This document shows, one piece after another, positions 1-6,289 of a stretch of DNA of 12,971 bases. The notes beneath the pieces were generated by a model that did no database searches, had not been told where the DNA came from, and saw nothing but the letters and a program-made list of their open reading frames with translations. Both the position numbers and the translations under genes were made by a program. The stretch lies in NCBI GenBank assembly GCA_038240875.1, contig JBBRGG010000089.1:1-12971 (forward strand). The letters are read 5' to 3'. Within the stretch, counting starts at the first letter, position 1; each line of letters begins with the position of its first letter. The DNA is from JBBRGG01 sp038240875. GTDB taxonomy: Bacteria; Planctomycetota; Phycisphaerae; Phycisphaerales; UBA1924.

Positions 1-1
1 A

Positions 2-478
2 CGCAAAGCTCGGCTCGGCACCGAAGACCTTCTCGCCGATACCTCCGACACACGCCTCGGCGCAGATACCGCCCCAATCGTCCACGCATACCTCCACTGC
101 GAAGTCGCACAAAAATGCTTCGCCGAATTGCGCGAGCTCAACGTCAACCTCACGAGCAAAGAGTTTACTTCATCATCATCTTCAACCAGCGCAGCAGGCT
201 CAACTTCTAACCTCGCTGCCGCCCACACCAACTCTCCTTTCTATGGCAAGACCATGGTCCTTACCGGCTCTCTCGAATCCTTCGACCGCACCGAGATGAC
301 CGACCGCCTCGAAGCCCTGGGCGCCAAAGTCTCAGGCAGCGTTTCTAAAAACACCACCATCCTCGTCGCCGGTCCCGGCGCAGGTTCCAAGCTCGTAAAG
401 GCCCGAGAACTCGGCGTAGAAGTCTGGGACGAAGCCAAACTGCTCGCCATCCTGAGCGAGATCAAACCCCAACCCTAA
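2..478 (+). CDS. ligA: NAD+-dependent DNA ligase LigA, C-terminal part (5' end outside window)
   Basis: The last 158 residues of NAD+-dependent DNA ligase, the enzyme that seals nicks during replication and repair. The frame is open from the left edge, so the gene starts upstream; the first in-window ATG (128) is internal. The segment begins in the region before the BRCT domain (VHAYLHCEVAQKCFAELREL, about residues 31-50 of the visible part). A Ser/Thr/Ala-rich linker follows (about 58-72), then a BRCT domain from about residue 80 with the typical LigA pattern GKTMVLTGSL, LEALGAKVSGSVSKNT, VAGPGAGSKLVKARELGV and a terminal WDEAKLLAIL. The adenylation domain, OB fold and zinc finger cannot be seen. 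The Ser-rich linker before BRCT is somewhat long and low-complexity. The next gene begins 35 bp downstream. Identification is by recognised family motifs and is firm. Confidence 0.95.
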   Translation, partial: RKARLGTEDLLADTSDTRLGADTAPIVHAYLHCEVAQKCFAELRELNVNLTSKEFTSSSSSTSAAGSTSNLAAAHTNSPFYGKTMVLTGSLESFDRTEMTDRLEALGAKVSGSVSKNTTILVAGPGAGSKLVKARELGVEVWDEAKLLAILSEIKPQP

Positions 479-513
479 TCCCGCCGATCTCTTTGCGCTG
501 ACACGGCGTCACT

Positions 514-1089
514 ATGCACAATGTTGAATATAAATCCGAACTGCGCGACCTCGACCTTGCCCGAGCAGTCTGCCACAAACTCGGTGCGACGGCCATCGCC
601 GCCTTCGAGCAAATTGATACGTACTACAACGTTCCCTCAGGCCGGCTCAAACGCCGCGAAACCGCAGGCGAAACCCCCGAAGTAATCTTCTACGAACGCG
701 CCAATCGAAGCCGTCCCAAGCTCTCTCACTTTTCAATCTACACCGAAGCGCAAGCCGCCGAACGCTTTGGCACAGCGCCCCTTCCAATCTTGGTCGTCGT
801 TCGCAAGTTCCGCGAGCTCTTCATGCTCGCCAGCACCCGCATCCACTTGGACCGCGTCGAAGGCCTAGGAACTTTCCTCGAATTTGAGTCCTTAATCTCA
901 CGCGAGAACACCATCGCCGACGCGCACGCAACGCTTGCAAACCTTCGCCAAGCCTTTGGTCCGTTCCTGGGCGAAGCAATTTCCGACTCGTACTCAGACC
1001 TGCTTCTTCGCGAAATCGAAGATCAAGACGCGATCAAAGCGCTGCCCTCGACGAAAAGAGAGCTTCCGCCCGGTTCGAGCGCGAGCTAA
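514..1089 (+). CDS. CYTH-domain protein, class IV adenylate cyclase (CyaB)-like / thiamine-triphosphatase-like
   Basis: A 191-residue protein of the CYTH fold, a beta-tunnel that binds triphosphate compounds with divalent metal. Family members include class IV adenylate cyclases, thiamine triphosphatases and inorganic triphosphatases. Visible motifs, in order: N-terminal NVEYKSEL (residues 3-10, the family ExExK element with Asn in place of the first Glu, as I recall is common in CyaB-like members); QIDTYYNVPSGRLKRRE (about 34-50), carrying the basic tunnel residues; VIFYERANRSRPKLSHF (about 58-74); and RIHLDRVEGLGTFLEFE (about 109-125), with the second acidic pair. Length is normal for CyaB-like proteins. 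The tail after residue 175 is polar and probably disordered. It follows ligA by 35 bp and could be co-transcribed with it. The substrate cannot be told from sequence. The ATG start is directly followed by the conserved motif, so it is likely correct. Confidence 0.88.
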   Translation: MHNVEYKSELRDLDLARAVCHKLGATAIAAFEQIDTYYNVPSGRLKRRETAGETPEVIFYERANRSRPKLSHFSIYTEAQAAERFGTAPLPILVVVRKFRELFMLASTRIHLDRVEGLGTFLEFESLISRENTIADAHATLANLRQAFGPFLGEAISDSYSDLLLREIEDQDAIKALPSTKRELPPGSSAS

Positions 1090-1211
1090 CTAGGTTCCTT
1101 GAACTAAGCACGTGTACTCGGCGCCAAGCCACCACACAAAGATTTCTTCGCGATTTCACCGCGTGCTGCAATTCTGCGAGCGTGCTTCATGAAGTCGCGC
1201 TTCAATCATCC

Positions 1212-2249
1212 ATGCCTTCTCGTGCACCACGTTCCTGGCTCGAAACCGCAGCACTAGTCACGCGCTCCGCAGCGCGCCGCTATCCGCGCGAGTTGCTCGA
1301 CGCGTTGCGCGACACGCCAAACACCCTCGAAGTGCTGCCCTTGTTGCACCTCGATGGCTCTGCCTTCCTTGCCAATACCACTCCAGACAATACCACCCCA
1401 GCCTCTCTCGCCGCAGCCTCTCTTGCCGCAGCCTCTCTTGCCGCATCTTGGCTCGGCCACGCCACCACACTCCTCAAACTCGGCGACAAGTGGATCCTGA
1501 CCGATCCTGTCCTCTCGCCACGCATCGGCGTCTCCATCGCAGGCCGCGTCATGGGCCTGGCACGCCGCCTGCCTCTCATCGACCTCGCAACCCTCCCTCC
1601 CATCGACGTGATCCTCCTCTCTCACGCCCACTTTGACCACCTCGACACGCCAACACTCAACGCTCTCGCCCATCGCCAAACCATTCACCACGCCCGCCCC
1701 CACACCCACATCATCACTGCGCCAGGCACAGCCAACCTCATCCCCAAAGGCTTCGCTGCCGTCCACGAACTCGCGTGGGACGCACGCCTCCAAATTGGCC
1801 CCCTCACCATCACCGCCATCAAGCCAAGGCACTGGGGCGCACGCACCCTCCTCGACCACGCCCGCGGCTTTAACGCCTATCTCATCCAAGGCGACGGCCC
1901 ATCCATCTTCTTCGCTGGCGATACCGCACTCACCGATTCTTTCCGAGGCCTCGACGCCTCTCTTTCAATCTTCGGCATCGGCGCTTACGACCCGTGGCAA
2001 GACGTGCACGCCACTCCCGAACAAGCCTTCGCCATGCACGAAACAATCGGCGCAAAGTACCTTCTCCCAGTCCACCATCGAACCTTTCGCCTGAGCGACG
2101 AACCCGACGAAGAACCAATGCAAAGGCTACTCAGCGCCGCCGCCGCTCAAGTCGCAACTAATGAAAACACATCGCCTTCACCTACTTTCTCCCCCACACT
2201 CATCCTCCCCGACACGCTTGCTCGACTTTGGGTGCCACCAAACATTTGA
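1212..2249 (+). CDS. MBL-fold metallohydrolase (UlaG / NAPE-PLD-like)
   Basis: A metallo-beta-lactamase-fold hydrolase of 345 residues from the ATG at 1212. A GTG at 1182 would add ten residues; neither start has a clear Shine-Dalgarno. Metal ligands are visible: WLGHATTLLKL (about 79-89), SHAHFDHLD (HxHxDH at 138-143), RHWG with His207, FAGDTAL with Asp237, and PVHHRTF with His288/289. The block GAYDPWQDVHATPEQAF and the closing HHRTFRLSDEPDEEP are typical of the NAPE-phospholipase D / UlaG branch, whose members cleave phosphodiester or lactone bonds. The substrate is not predictable here. No signal peptide is evident. The N-terminal 75 residues are unusual: a helical, Arg-rich stretch is followed by short in-frame repeats just before the first conserved His motif. 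It appears to be a stand-alone gene, with about 120 bp before it and 205 bp after it. Confidence 0.88.
   Translation: MPSRAPRSWLETAALVTRSAARRYPRELLDALRDTPNTLEVLPLLHLDGSAFLANTTPDNTTPASLAAASLAAASLAASWLGHATTLLKLGDKWILTDPVLSPRIGVSIAGRVMGLARRLPLIDLATLPPIDVILLSHAHFDHLDTPTLNALAHRQTIHHARPHTHIITAPGTANLIPKGFAAVHELAWDARLQIGPLTITAIKPRHWGARTLLDHARGFNAYLIQGDGPSIFFAGDTALTDSFRGLDASLSIFGIGAYDPWQDVHATPEQAFAMHETIGAKYLLPVHHRTFRLSDEPDEEPMQRLLSAAAAQVATNENTSPSPTFSPTLILPDTLARLWVPPNI
1374..1445 (+). repeat. Two adjacent in-frame 15-bp tandem repeats inside the metallohydrolase gene
   Basis: Two short tandem arrays sit back to back, both with a 15-bp period. At 1374-1400 the unit beginning AATACCACTCCAGAC occurs about 1.8 times and encodes NTTPD-NTTP. 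At 1401-1445 GCCTCTCTTGCCGCA occurs three times; copies two and three are identical and copy one has one substitution. It encodes ASLAA three times. The period is a multiple of three, so copy changes keep the frame. Confidence 0.85.
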
Positions 2250-2372
2250 TTCTGTTGCTCTTACAACACATGCTGCATTACCTTGTATTTTCGCTCTTCA
2301 TCTTTCGTTCTTCGCGTTCTCTTCTCTGCATCTCTGAGTCTCTGTGTTGAGTTGCCTTTGGCTCGTGTCTTT

Positions 2373-2431
2373 CACTTTGCCACTTTGCCACTTTGCCACT
2401 TTGCCACTTTGCCACTTTGCCACTTTGCCAC
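2373..2431 (+). repeat. Tandem array of an 8-bp unit (CACTTTGC), seven perfect copies, just upstream of the ABC ATPase start
   Basis: Seven uninterrupted identical copies of CACTTTGC run from 2373 to 2428, followed by a partial CAC. The array ends 23 bp before the chosen GTG start of the ATPase gene. It lies in a 205-bp spacer (2250-2454) that is otherwise pyrimidine-rich, with imperfect CTCTG-type repetition at about 2310-2350. I see no promoter or terminator in that spacer. The reading frame of the ATPase stays open through the array back to a GTG at 2344, so the array could in principle be translated. The 8-bp unit is not a multiple of three. Confidence 0.93.
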
Positions 2432-2454
2432 GTCTCACCCTCTACCCTCCACCC

Positions 2455-3336
2455 GTGACGAATCTCGCAATCGAACTCTCTCACCTCACACGCACCTATG
2501 GCTCACGCCGTGGGATCTCCGACGTAAACCTCAACGTAGCCGAAGGCTCCCTCTTCGGCTTCCTAGGCCCAAACGGCGCCGGCAAGACCACCGCCATCCG
2601 TGTCCTCCTAGGGTTCCTTCGCCCATCCACAGGCACCGCTCGCGCCCTCAACGTCGACTGTTGGCACGACTCCGCTCGACTCAAAGCCGACGTGGGTTCA
2701 ATCCCAGGCGACCTCCGCCTCTGGCCCTGGCTCACAGGCATCAGCGCACTCAAACTCTTCGCCTCCATCCGCCGCCGCGAAATGATTCCCCAAGGCAAGA
2801 TCCTCGCCGACGAGCTCGAGCTCGATCTCGCCGTCCCCGTTCGCAAAATGTCTCGTGGCATGCGGCAAAAACTCGGCCTCATCCTCGCGCTCGCACACCA
2901 GCCGCGCCTTCTCATCCTCGACGAACCTACTACCGCACTCGATCCGCTCATGCAAGACCGCCTTCGCAAGATCCTCCGCAAAATGGCGACCGCAGGCCAC
3001 ACCGTCTTCTTCAGCAGCCACACTCTGGGCGAAGTCGAAGAACTCTGCGAACGCATCGCCATCGTCAAACAAGGCCAAATCGTCGCCGATGGCACTCTCG
3101 ACGATCTTCGCGCCAACGTTGGCCGCGAAGTTGCAATCGCCTGGCAATCTCCCGCCGACGCCTGCTGGCCCGTCCCCAGCGGCCTCACCCTCACCTCACG
3201 AACCCAATCTCATTGGCAAGGTACGCACAGCGGCGACCCGCGCGACCTCTTGGCCTTTCTCGCTTCCAAACCCGTTCAAGACGTCTCCATCACCAAGGTC
3301 GATCTCGAAACCCTCTTCCGTCGTTTTTACGAGTAG
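2455..3336 (+). CDS. ABC-2 type exporter, ATP-binding subunit
   Basis: A 293-residue ATPase of an ABC-2 (NatA/EcsA/Nod-type) exporter, working on the cytoplasmic face with the permease that follows 35 bp later. Visible motifs: Walker A GPNGAGKTT (about 38-46); a Q-loop region reading GSIPGDLRLWPWLTG (about 80-94), with PGD where many relatives have PQ, as in the subfamily with this wording; signature MSRGMRQ (131-137), a known variant of LSGGQ; Walker B plus D-loop LLILDEPTTALDP (151-163); and the H-loop SSHTL (186-190). A C-terminal domain of about 80 residues follows the nucleotide-binding core. The GTG at 2455 is chosen because the conserved domain begins six residues later. The open frame upstream to 2344 runs through an 8-bp repeat array and encodes repetitive, unlikely protein. 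The cargo is unknown. Confidence 0.92.
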   Translation: MTNLAIELSHLTRTYGSRRGISDVNLNVAEGSLFGFLGPNGAGKTTAIRVLLGFLRPSTGTARALNVDCWHDSARLKADVGSIPGDLRLWPWLTGISALKLFASIRRREMIPQGKILADELELDLAVPVRKMSRGMRQKLGLILALAHQPRLLILDEPTTALDPLMQDRLRKILRKMATAGHTVFFSSHTLGEVEELCERIAIVKQGQIVADGTLDDLRANVGREVAIAWQSPADACWPVPSGLTLTSRTQSHWQGTHSGDPRDLLAFLASKPVQDVSITKVDLETLFRRFYE

Positions 3337-3371
3337 TCACTACCAGACATTCCTGCCACACACATAGCTCC

Positions 3372-4211
3372 ATGCAACTCCCCATCCCAAACCTCGGCCT
3401 CATCCATCGCGCACTTCGCGAAACCCTTTGGACCACCCTCTCTCTCTCGGGCGCCCTCTTCGCGATCGCCGCGCTTCTCGCCTATGCACTCCCGCGCGTC
3501 CAAGCTCGCTTCATGCAGCGCCAGTTCATCCCGCCAGGCGTACGCGAATTCCGCAACGCCGTCCTAGGCATCGACTCAACCAGCGGCTCCGTTGGCGACA
3601 TCGCCTTCTCAATTGCACTCGTCCACCCCATCATCATCGCTCTTCTCGCGGCACACGCCATCATCGTCTGCACCCGTATCCTCGCCGCCGAAGTCGAACG
3701 AGGCACCGTCGATGTTCTTCTCGCGCTCCCCGTCACGCGCCTCGCCCTCTTCGTAAGCGAAACCGCCGCGTGGCTCTTCACCGCCTTCATCATCCTCTTC
3801 TCAATCTACGCCGGTTGCTACTTCGGCTCGCGATTCATCAATCCCGACTACCGCCCCAATTTCACCAACATGATCCTGGTTATCTCCAACCTCGCGCTCG
3901 TCTACACCGTCATAGGCACATTCGGCTTGCTCGCCAGCGTCACCACCGATCGGCGTGTGCGCGCCGTCCTCTTCGTCATGCTCATTACGATCTTCTCTGT
4001 TCTCATCAACTTCTTGTACACACTCGACCCGTCTCTCGAGTTCACCAAACGGCTCAAGTTCCTATCGGTGCTCGACTACTACAAGCCATCCGCAATGCTC
4101 TCCAAAGGCACGATCCCCTGGCGCGACTTTGGAATCCTCGCTGGCGCGAGCATGACCCTATGGACTCTGGCCGCCATCCGACTCGTCCGCCGCGACGTCA
4201 CCACGCTCTAA
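3372..4211 (+). CDS. ABC-2 type exporter, permease subunit
   Basis: A 279-residue polytopic membrane protein and the partner of the preceding ATPase. Hydrophobic segments lie near residues 19-40, 78-100, 125-150, 166-190, 197-215 and 252-270, giving the six-helix layout of ABC-2 permeases. The loop EVERGTVDVLLALPVTR (about 107-123), between the second and third helices, is the family's characteristic coupling motif (GT.dlLLalPv.R). An extracytoplasmic loop of about 35 residues follows the first helix. The ATG at 3372 puts a short amphipathic leader before the first helix, as expected; the same frame is open further upstream only as a shadow across the ATPase gene. Likely role: export or envelope remodelling with the ATPase; substrate not inferable. 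Confidence 0.9.
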   Translation: MQLPIPNLGLIHRALRETLWTTLSLSGALFAIAALLAYALPRVQARFMQRQFIPPGVREFRNAVLGIDSTSGSVGDIAFSIALVHPIIIALLAAHAIIVCTRILAAEVERGTVDVLLALPVTRLALFVSETAAWLFTAFIILFSIYAGCYFGSRFINPDYRPNFTNMILVISNLALVYTVIGTFGLLASVTTDRRVRAVLFVMLITIFSVLINFLYTLDPSLEFTKRLKFLSVLDYYKPSAMLSKGTIPWRDFGILAGASMTLWTLAAIRLVRRDVTTL

Positions 4212-4273
4212 GCACCTCCCTTGTTGCTTTCTTAATTTCCTGCTTTCCTAACTTCCTCTGTACCACTACACCT

Positions 4274-4305
4274 CTCTTCCACTTTGCCCCTCTTCCACTT
4301 TGCCC
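4274..4305 (+). repeat. Two perfect 16-bp direct repeats (CTCTTCCACTTTGCCC) ahead of the OsmC-family gene
   Basis: CTCTTCCACTTTGCCC occurs twice in tandem at 4274-4289 and 4290-4305, then a third copy begins and decays. It ends 14 bp before the start codon of the OsmC-family gene. The core CACTTTGCC is the same as in the 8-bp array upstream of the ABC ATPase gene. The rest of this 108-bp spacer is pyrimidine-rich with loose CTTTCYTAA-type repetition. Confidence 0.85.
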
Positions 4306-4319
4306 CTCTACGCTTCCTC

Positions 4320-4727
4320 ATGGTCACAATCCACTCCGCATACCTCGGCCACAAAAAGTGCTCCCTCCTCCACCCCGAAGGACCAAAGCTCACCACCGAC
4401 GCCCCCAAAGATATCGGTGGCGACGCCTCCGCCTTTAGCCCAACCGACCTCATCGCCAGCGGCTTAGCAAGCTGCATCCTCACCACCATCGCCATGTGGG
4501 CCGAACGCCAGAATCTCGACATCACCGGCGCAACCGCCGTCGTCGAAAAGCACATGAGCGAACCCCCGGCGACCCGCCGGATCGCCCGACTTCCCGTCAC
4601 TATCACCCTCCCCAAATCCATCCCACTCGAAATGCGCGAACGCGCCGAAGCCGTCGGCCACAAGTGCCCCGTCCACGCCTCACTCCACCCCGAAGTCGAC
4701 GCGCCCATAATCTACATCTACACATAA
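4320..4727 (+). CDS. OsmC-family protein (probable organic peroxide / redox stress protein)
   Basis: A 135-residue cytoplasmic protein of the OsmC/Ohr superfamily; characterised members reduce organic hydroperoxides with a cysteine pair. Both conserved cysteines are present: Cys52 in GLASCILTTIA and Cys116 in GHKCPVHASL. Other family features are PTDLIASGLASC, the VEKHMSEPPATRRI stretch in the middle, and the C-terminal CPVHASLHPEV. The wording resembles the YhfA-like OsmC branch more than Ohr itself. The ATG at 4320 is preferred over one at 4284, because the upstream part would encode the 16-bp repeat and lacks conservation with the family. It stands between two transporter gene sets with spacers of 108 and 130 bp, so it is probably transcribed alone or as a read-through passenger. 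Confidence 0.9.
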   Translation: MVTIHSAYLGHKKCSLLHPEGPKLTTDAPKDIGGDASAFSPTDLIASGLASCILTTIAMWAERQNLDITGATAVVEKHMSEPPATRRIARLPVTITLPKSIPLEMRERAEAVGHKCPVHASLHPEVDAPIIYIYT

Positions 4728-4857
4728 ACCTCGCCCCACACGCAACACTTTCCTACATCCACGTATCCTTCTATCACTTCTCATAATTCGCGCTTCCAAT
4801 CGCGCCTCTCCTACAAACTCGTGCGAACTTCGCCTTCGCCCCACCCAAGGACCACTC

Positions 4858-6024
4858 ATGTACTTCATCGCCCTTCGTATGCTCTTTGGCGACCGCACGA
4901 AGTACTTCGCCATCCTCATGGGCGTCACCCTTGCCTCCCTTGTCATCACGCAGCAAGGCGCCATCTTCATCGGCCTCATGTCTCGCACCTACGCCCTCAT
5001 CAACGATATGGGCGACCCCGACATCTGGGTCATGGACCCCAAAGTCCAGTTCATCGACGACACCAAACCCCTCGCCTCAACCGAACTCTTCCGCGTTCGT
5101 GGCATCGAAGGCGTTGCCTGGGCCGCGCCCCTCTTCAAAGGCACCACCCGCGCCCGCATGAGCGATGGCACGTTCCAAAATTGTGTCCTCTTGGGCCTCG
5201 ATGACGCCACCCTCACCGGCGCGCCACCCAGCATGATCCAAGGTAAGTTCGAAGACCTTCGCCGTGCAGACGCCATCGTTGTCGATCTCTTCGGCGCCAC
5301 CAATCGCTTCACCCGCCCCAACCCAGTCCAAGGCGGCAAGCCCCTCCCACTCCAACTCGGCGACACCATCGAACTTAACGACCGCCGAGGCCTCGTCGTC
5401 GGGATCTCCAACAACACCCGTGGCTTCCAAAGCCAGCCCACCATCTATACCACCTACTCTCGCGCCACCACTTACGCACCACGCGAACGCAAAGTCCTCT
5501 CCTTCGTTCTCGTCAAAGCCAACGTAGGCGAAGACAAACAAGCTCTTTGCGATCGCATCTCCAAAGTCACCGGCCTCGCCGCCTACACACGCGATCAGTT
5601 CAAATGGAAAACCGTCTCCTACTTCCTCAATAACACCGGTATCCCCATCAACTTCGGCATCGCAATCCTCCTCGGCTTCATCATCGGCGTCCTCATCACC
5701 GGGTTCATGTTCTACTCCTTCACCATCGACAACCTCCGCTACTTCGGCACCCTCAAAGCCATGGGCGCAAGCGACAACCGCCTTCTCAGCATGGTCATCC
5801 TTCAAGCTCTTATCGTCGCCGTTCTAGGCTTTGGACTAGGCATCGGCCTCGCCGCATGCTTCGGCAGTTTCGCCTCAGGCAACAGCCCGCTCGCCTTCCG
5901 CCTACCTTGGCAACTCGCCTTTGTCTCTGGCTGTGCCGTCTTACTTATCTCCATCATCTCGGCGATGGTGAGCATGCGCCGCGTACTCAAACTCGAACCC
6001 GCTATCGTCTTCAAAGGCCTCTAA
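4858..6024 (+). CDS. FtsX/MacB-type ABC permease, DevC-like, without adjacent ATPase
   Basis: A 388-residue inner-membrane permease of the FtsX/MacB class. The first transmembrane helix is near residues 16-40. A large periplasmic domain follows (about 41-262), including DPDIWVMDP, RVRGIEGVAWAAPLFKG and QSQPTIYTTYSRA. Three helices close the protein (about 264-290, 304-330 and 343-368). The C-terminal half holds the permease signature NTGIPINFGIAILLGF, YFGTLKAMGAS and the closing LEPAIVF. This pattern matches the DevC-like permeases, which act with a DevA-type ATPase and a DevB-type membrane fusion protein to export lipids or small molecules. Neither partner is in this window: an OsmC gene precedes it and decayed DNA follows. 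An AAGGA at 4847-4851, six bases before the ATG, supports the start. It might work with an ATPase encoded elsewhere. Confidence 0.88.
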   Translation: MYFIALRMLFGDRTKYFAILMGVTLASLVITQQGAIFIGLMSRTYALINDMGDPDIWVMDPKVQFIDDTKPLASTELFRVRGIEGVAWAAPLFKGTTRARMSDGTFQNCVLLGLDDATLTGAPPSMIQGKFEDLRRADAIVVDLFGATNRFTRPNPVQGGKPLPLQLGDTIELNDRRGLVVGISNNTRGFQSQPTIYTTYSRATTYAPRERKVLSFVLVKANVGEDKQALCDRISKVTGLAAYTRDQFKWKTVSYFLNNTGIPINFGIAILLGFIIGVLITGFMFYSFTIDNLRYFGTLKAMGASDNRLLSMVILQALIVAVLGFGLGIGLAACFGSFASGNSPLAFRLPWQLAFVSGCAVLLISIISAMVSMRRVLKLEPAIVFKGL

Positions 6025-6056
6025 GCCACCCCACCAATTTCCATCATGTTTCAACC

Positions 6057-6224
6057 GTGCCACCATGATCGCTTCGCTCGTGGTGCTGCCTTCTCTCTTC
6101 GCCTTCGTGCCACCATGATCGTTTCGATCGTGGTGCTGCCTTATGTCCTCGCCTTCGTGCCACCATGATCGTTTCGATCGTGGTGCTGCCTTTCCTATTC
6201 CCGACTAGACATGTCCTCGCCTTC
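6057..6224 (+). repeat. Three tandem 50-bp repeats, each carrying a hairpin
   Basis: The period is exactly 50 bp (CACCATGATCG starts at 6061, 6111 and 6161). Positions 6099-6142 and 6149-6192 are identical over 44 bases. Copy one differs at two positions within the hairpin and in its tail. The third copy's tail is interrupted by about 18 bp before ATGTCCTCGCCTTC resumes at 6211. Each copy has arms CACCATGATCG and CGATCGTGGTG around TTT: eleven base pairs, one a U-G wobble in RNA. In copy one the arms carry one mismatch. The array starts 33 bp after the permease stop codon and could act as a transcript end or mRNA-stabilising structure, but no T-run follows. Confidence 0.9.
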
Positions 6225-6226
6225 CC

Positions 6227-6289
6227 GAATGCCGAATCCCGAATGCCCAATGCCAATATCTTTACTCCGAATGCCTAACACCGAATCCC
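6227..6289 (+). repeat. Cluster of GAATGCC / GAATCCC heptamers
   Basis: GAATGCC at 6227-6233, GAATCCC at 6234-6240 and GAATGCC at 6241-6247 are contiguous. AATGCC (6249-6254), GAATGCC (6269-6275) and GAATCCC (6283-6289) follow with short gaps. This is a simple-sequence intergenic cluster directly after the 50-bp repeats. It ends in the stop codon of the decayed minus-strand gene. Confidence 0.8.

Noticed and set aside
1182..1211. GTG start adding ten residues to the metallohydrolase
   Set aside because: No Shine-Dalgarno supports it and the extra residues have no recognisable family feature; it remains possible.
2496..3194. 232-codon antisense open frame over the ABC ATPase gene
   Set aside because: Shadow of a gene whose Walker and signature motifs are unmistakable on the + strand.
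2283..3371. Long + strand open frame reading into the ABC permease gene, which would make a protein of over 600 residues
   Set aside because: This part overlaps the ABC ATPase gene in another frame and encodes Arg/Pro/His-rich sequence with no motif. C-ending codons remove stops from the shifted frames. Only the portion from 3372 is a real gene.
3428..4438. 336-codon open frame on the + strand
   Set aside because: Arg/His/Pro-rich shadow of the ABC permease and OsmC genes, crossing both; no domain recognisable.
6057..6224. CRISPR array
   Set aside because: Three copies only, the whole 50-bp unit repeats including the part that would be spacer, and there are no cas genes.
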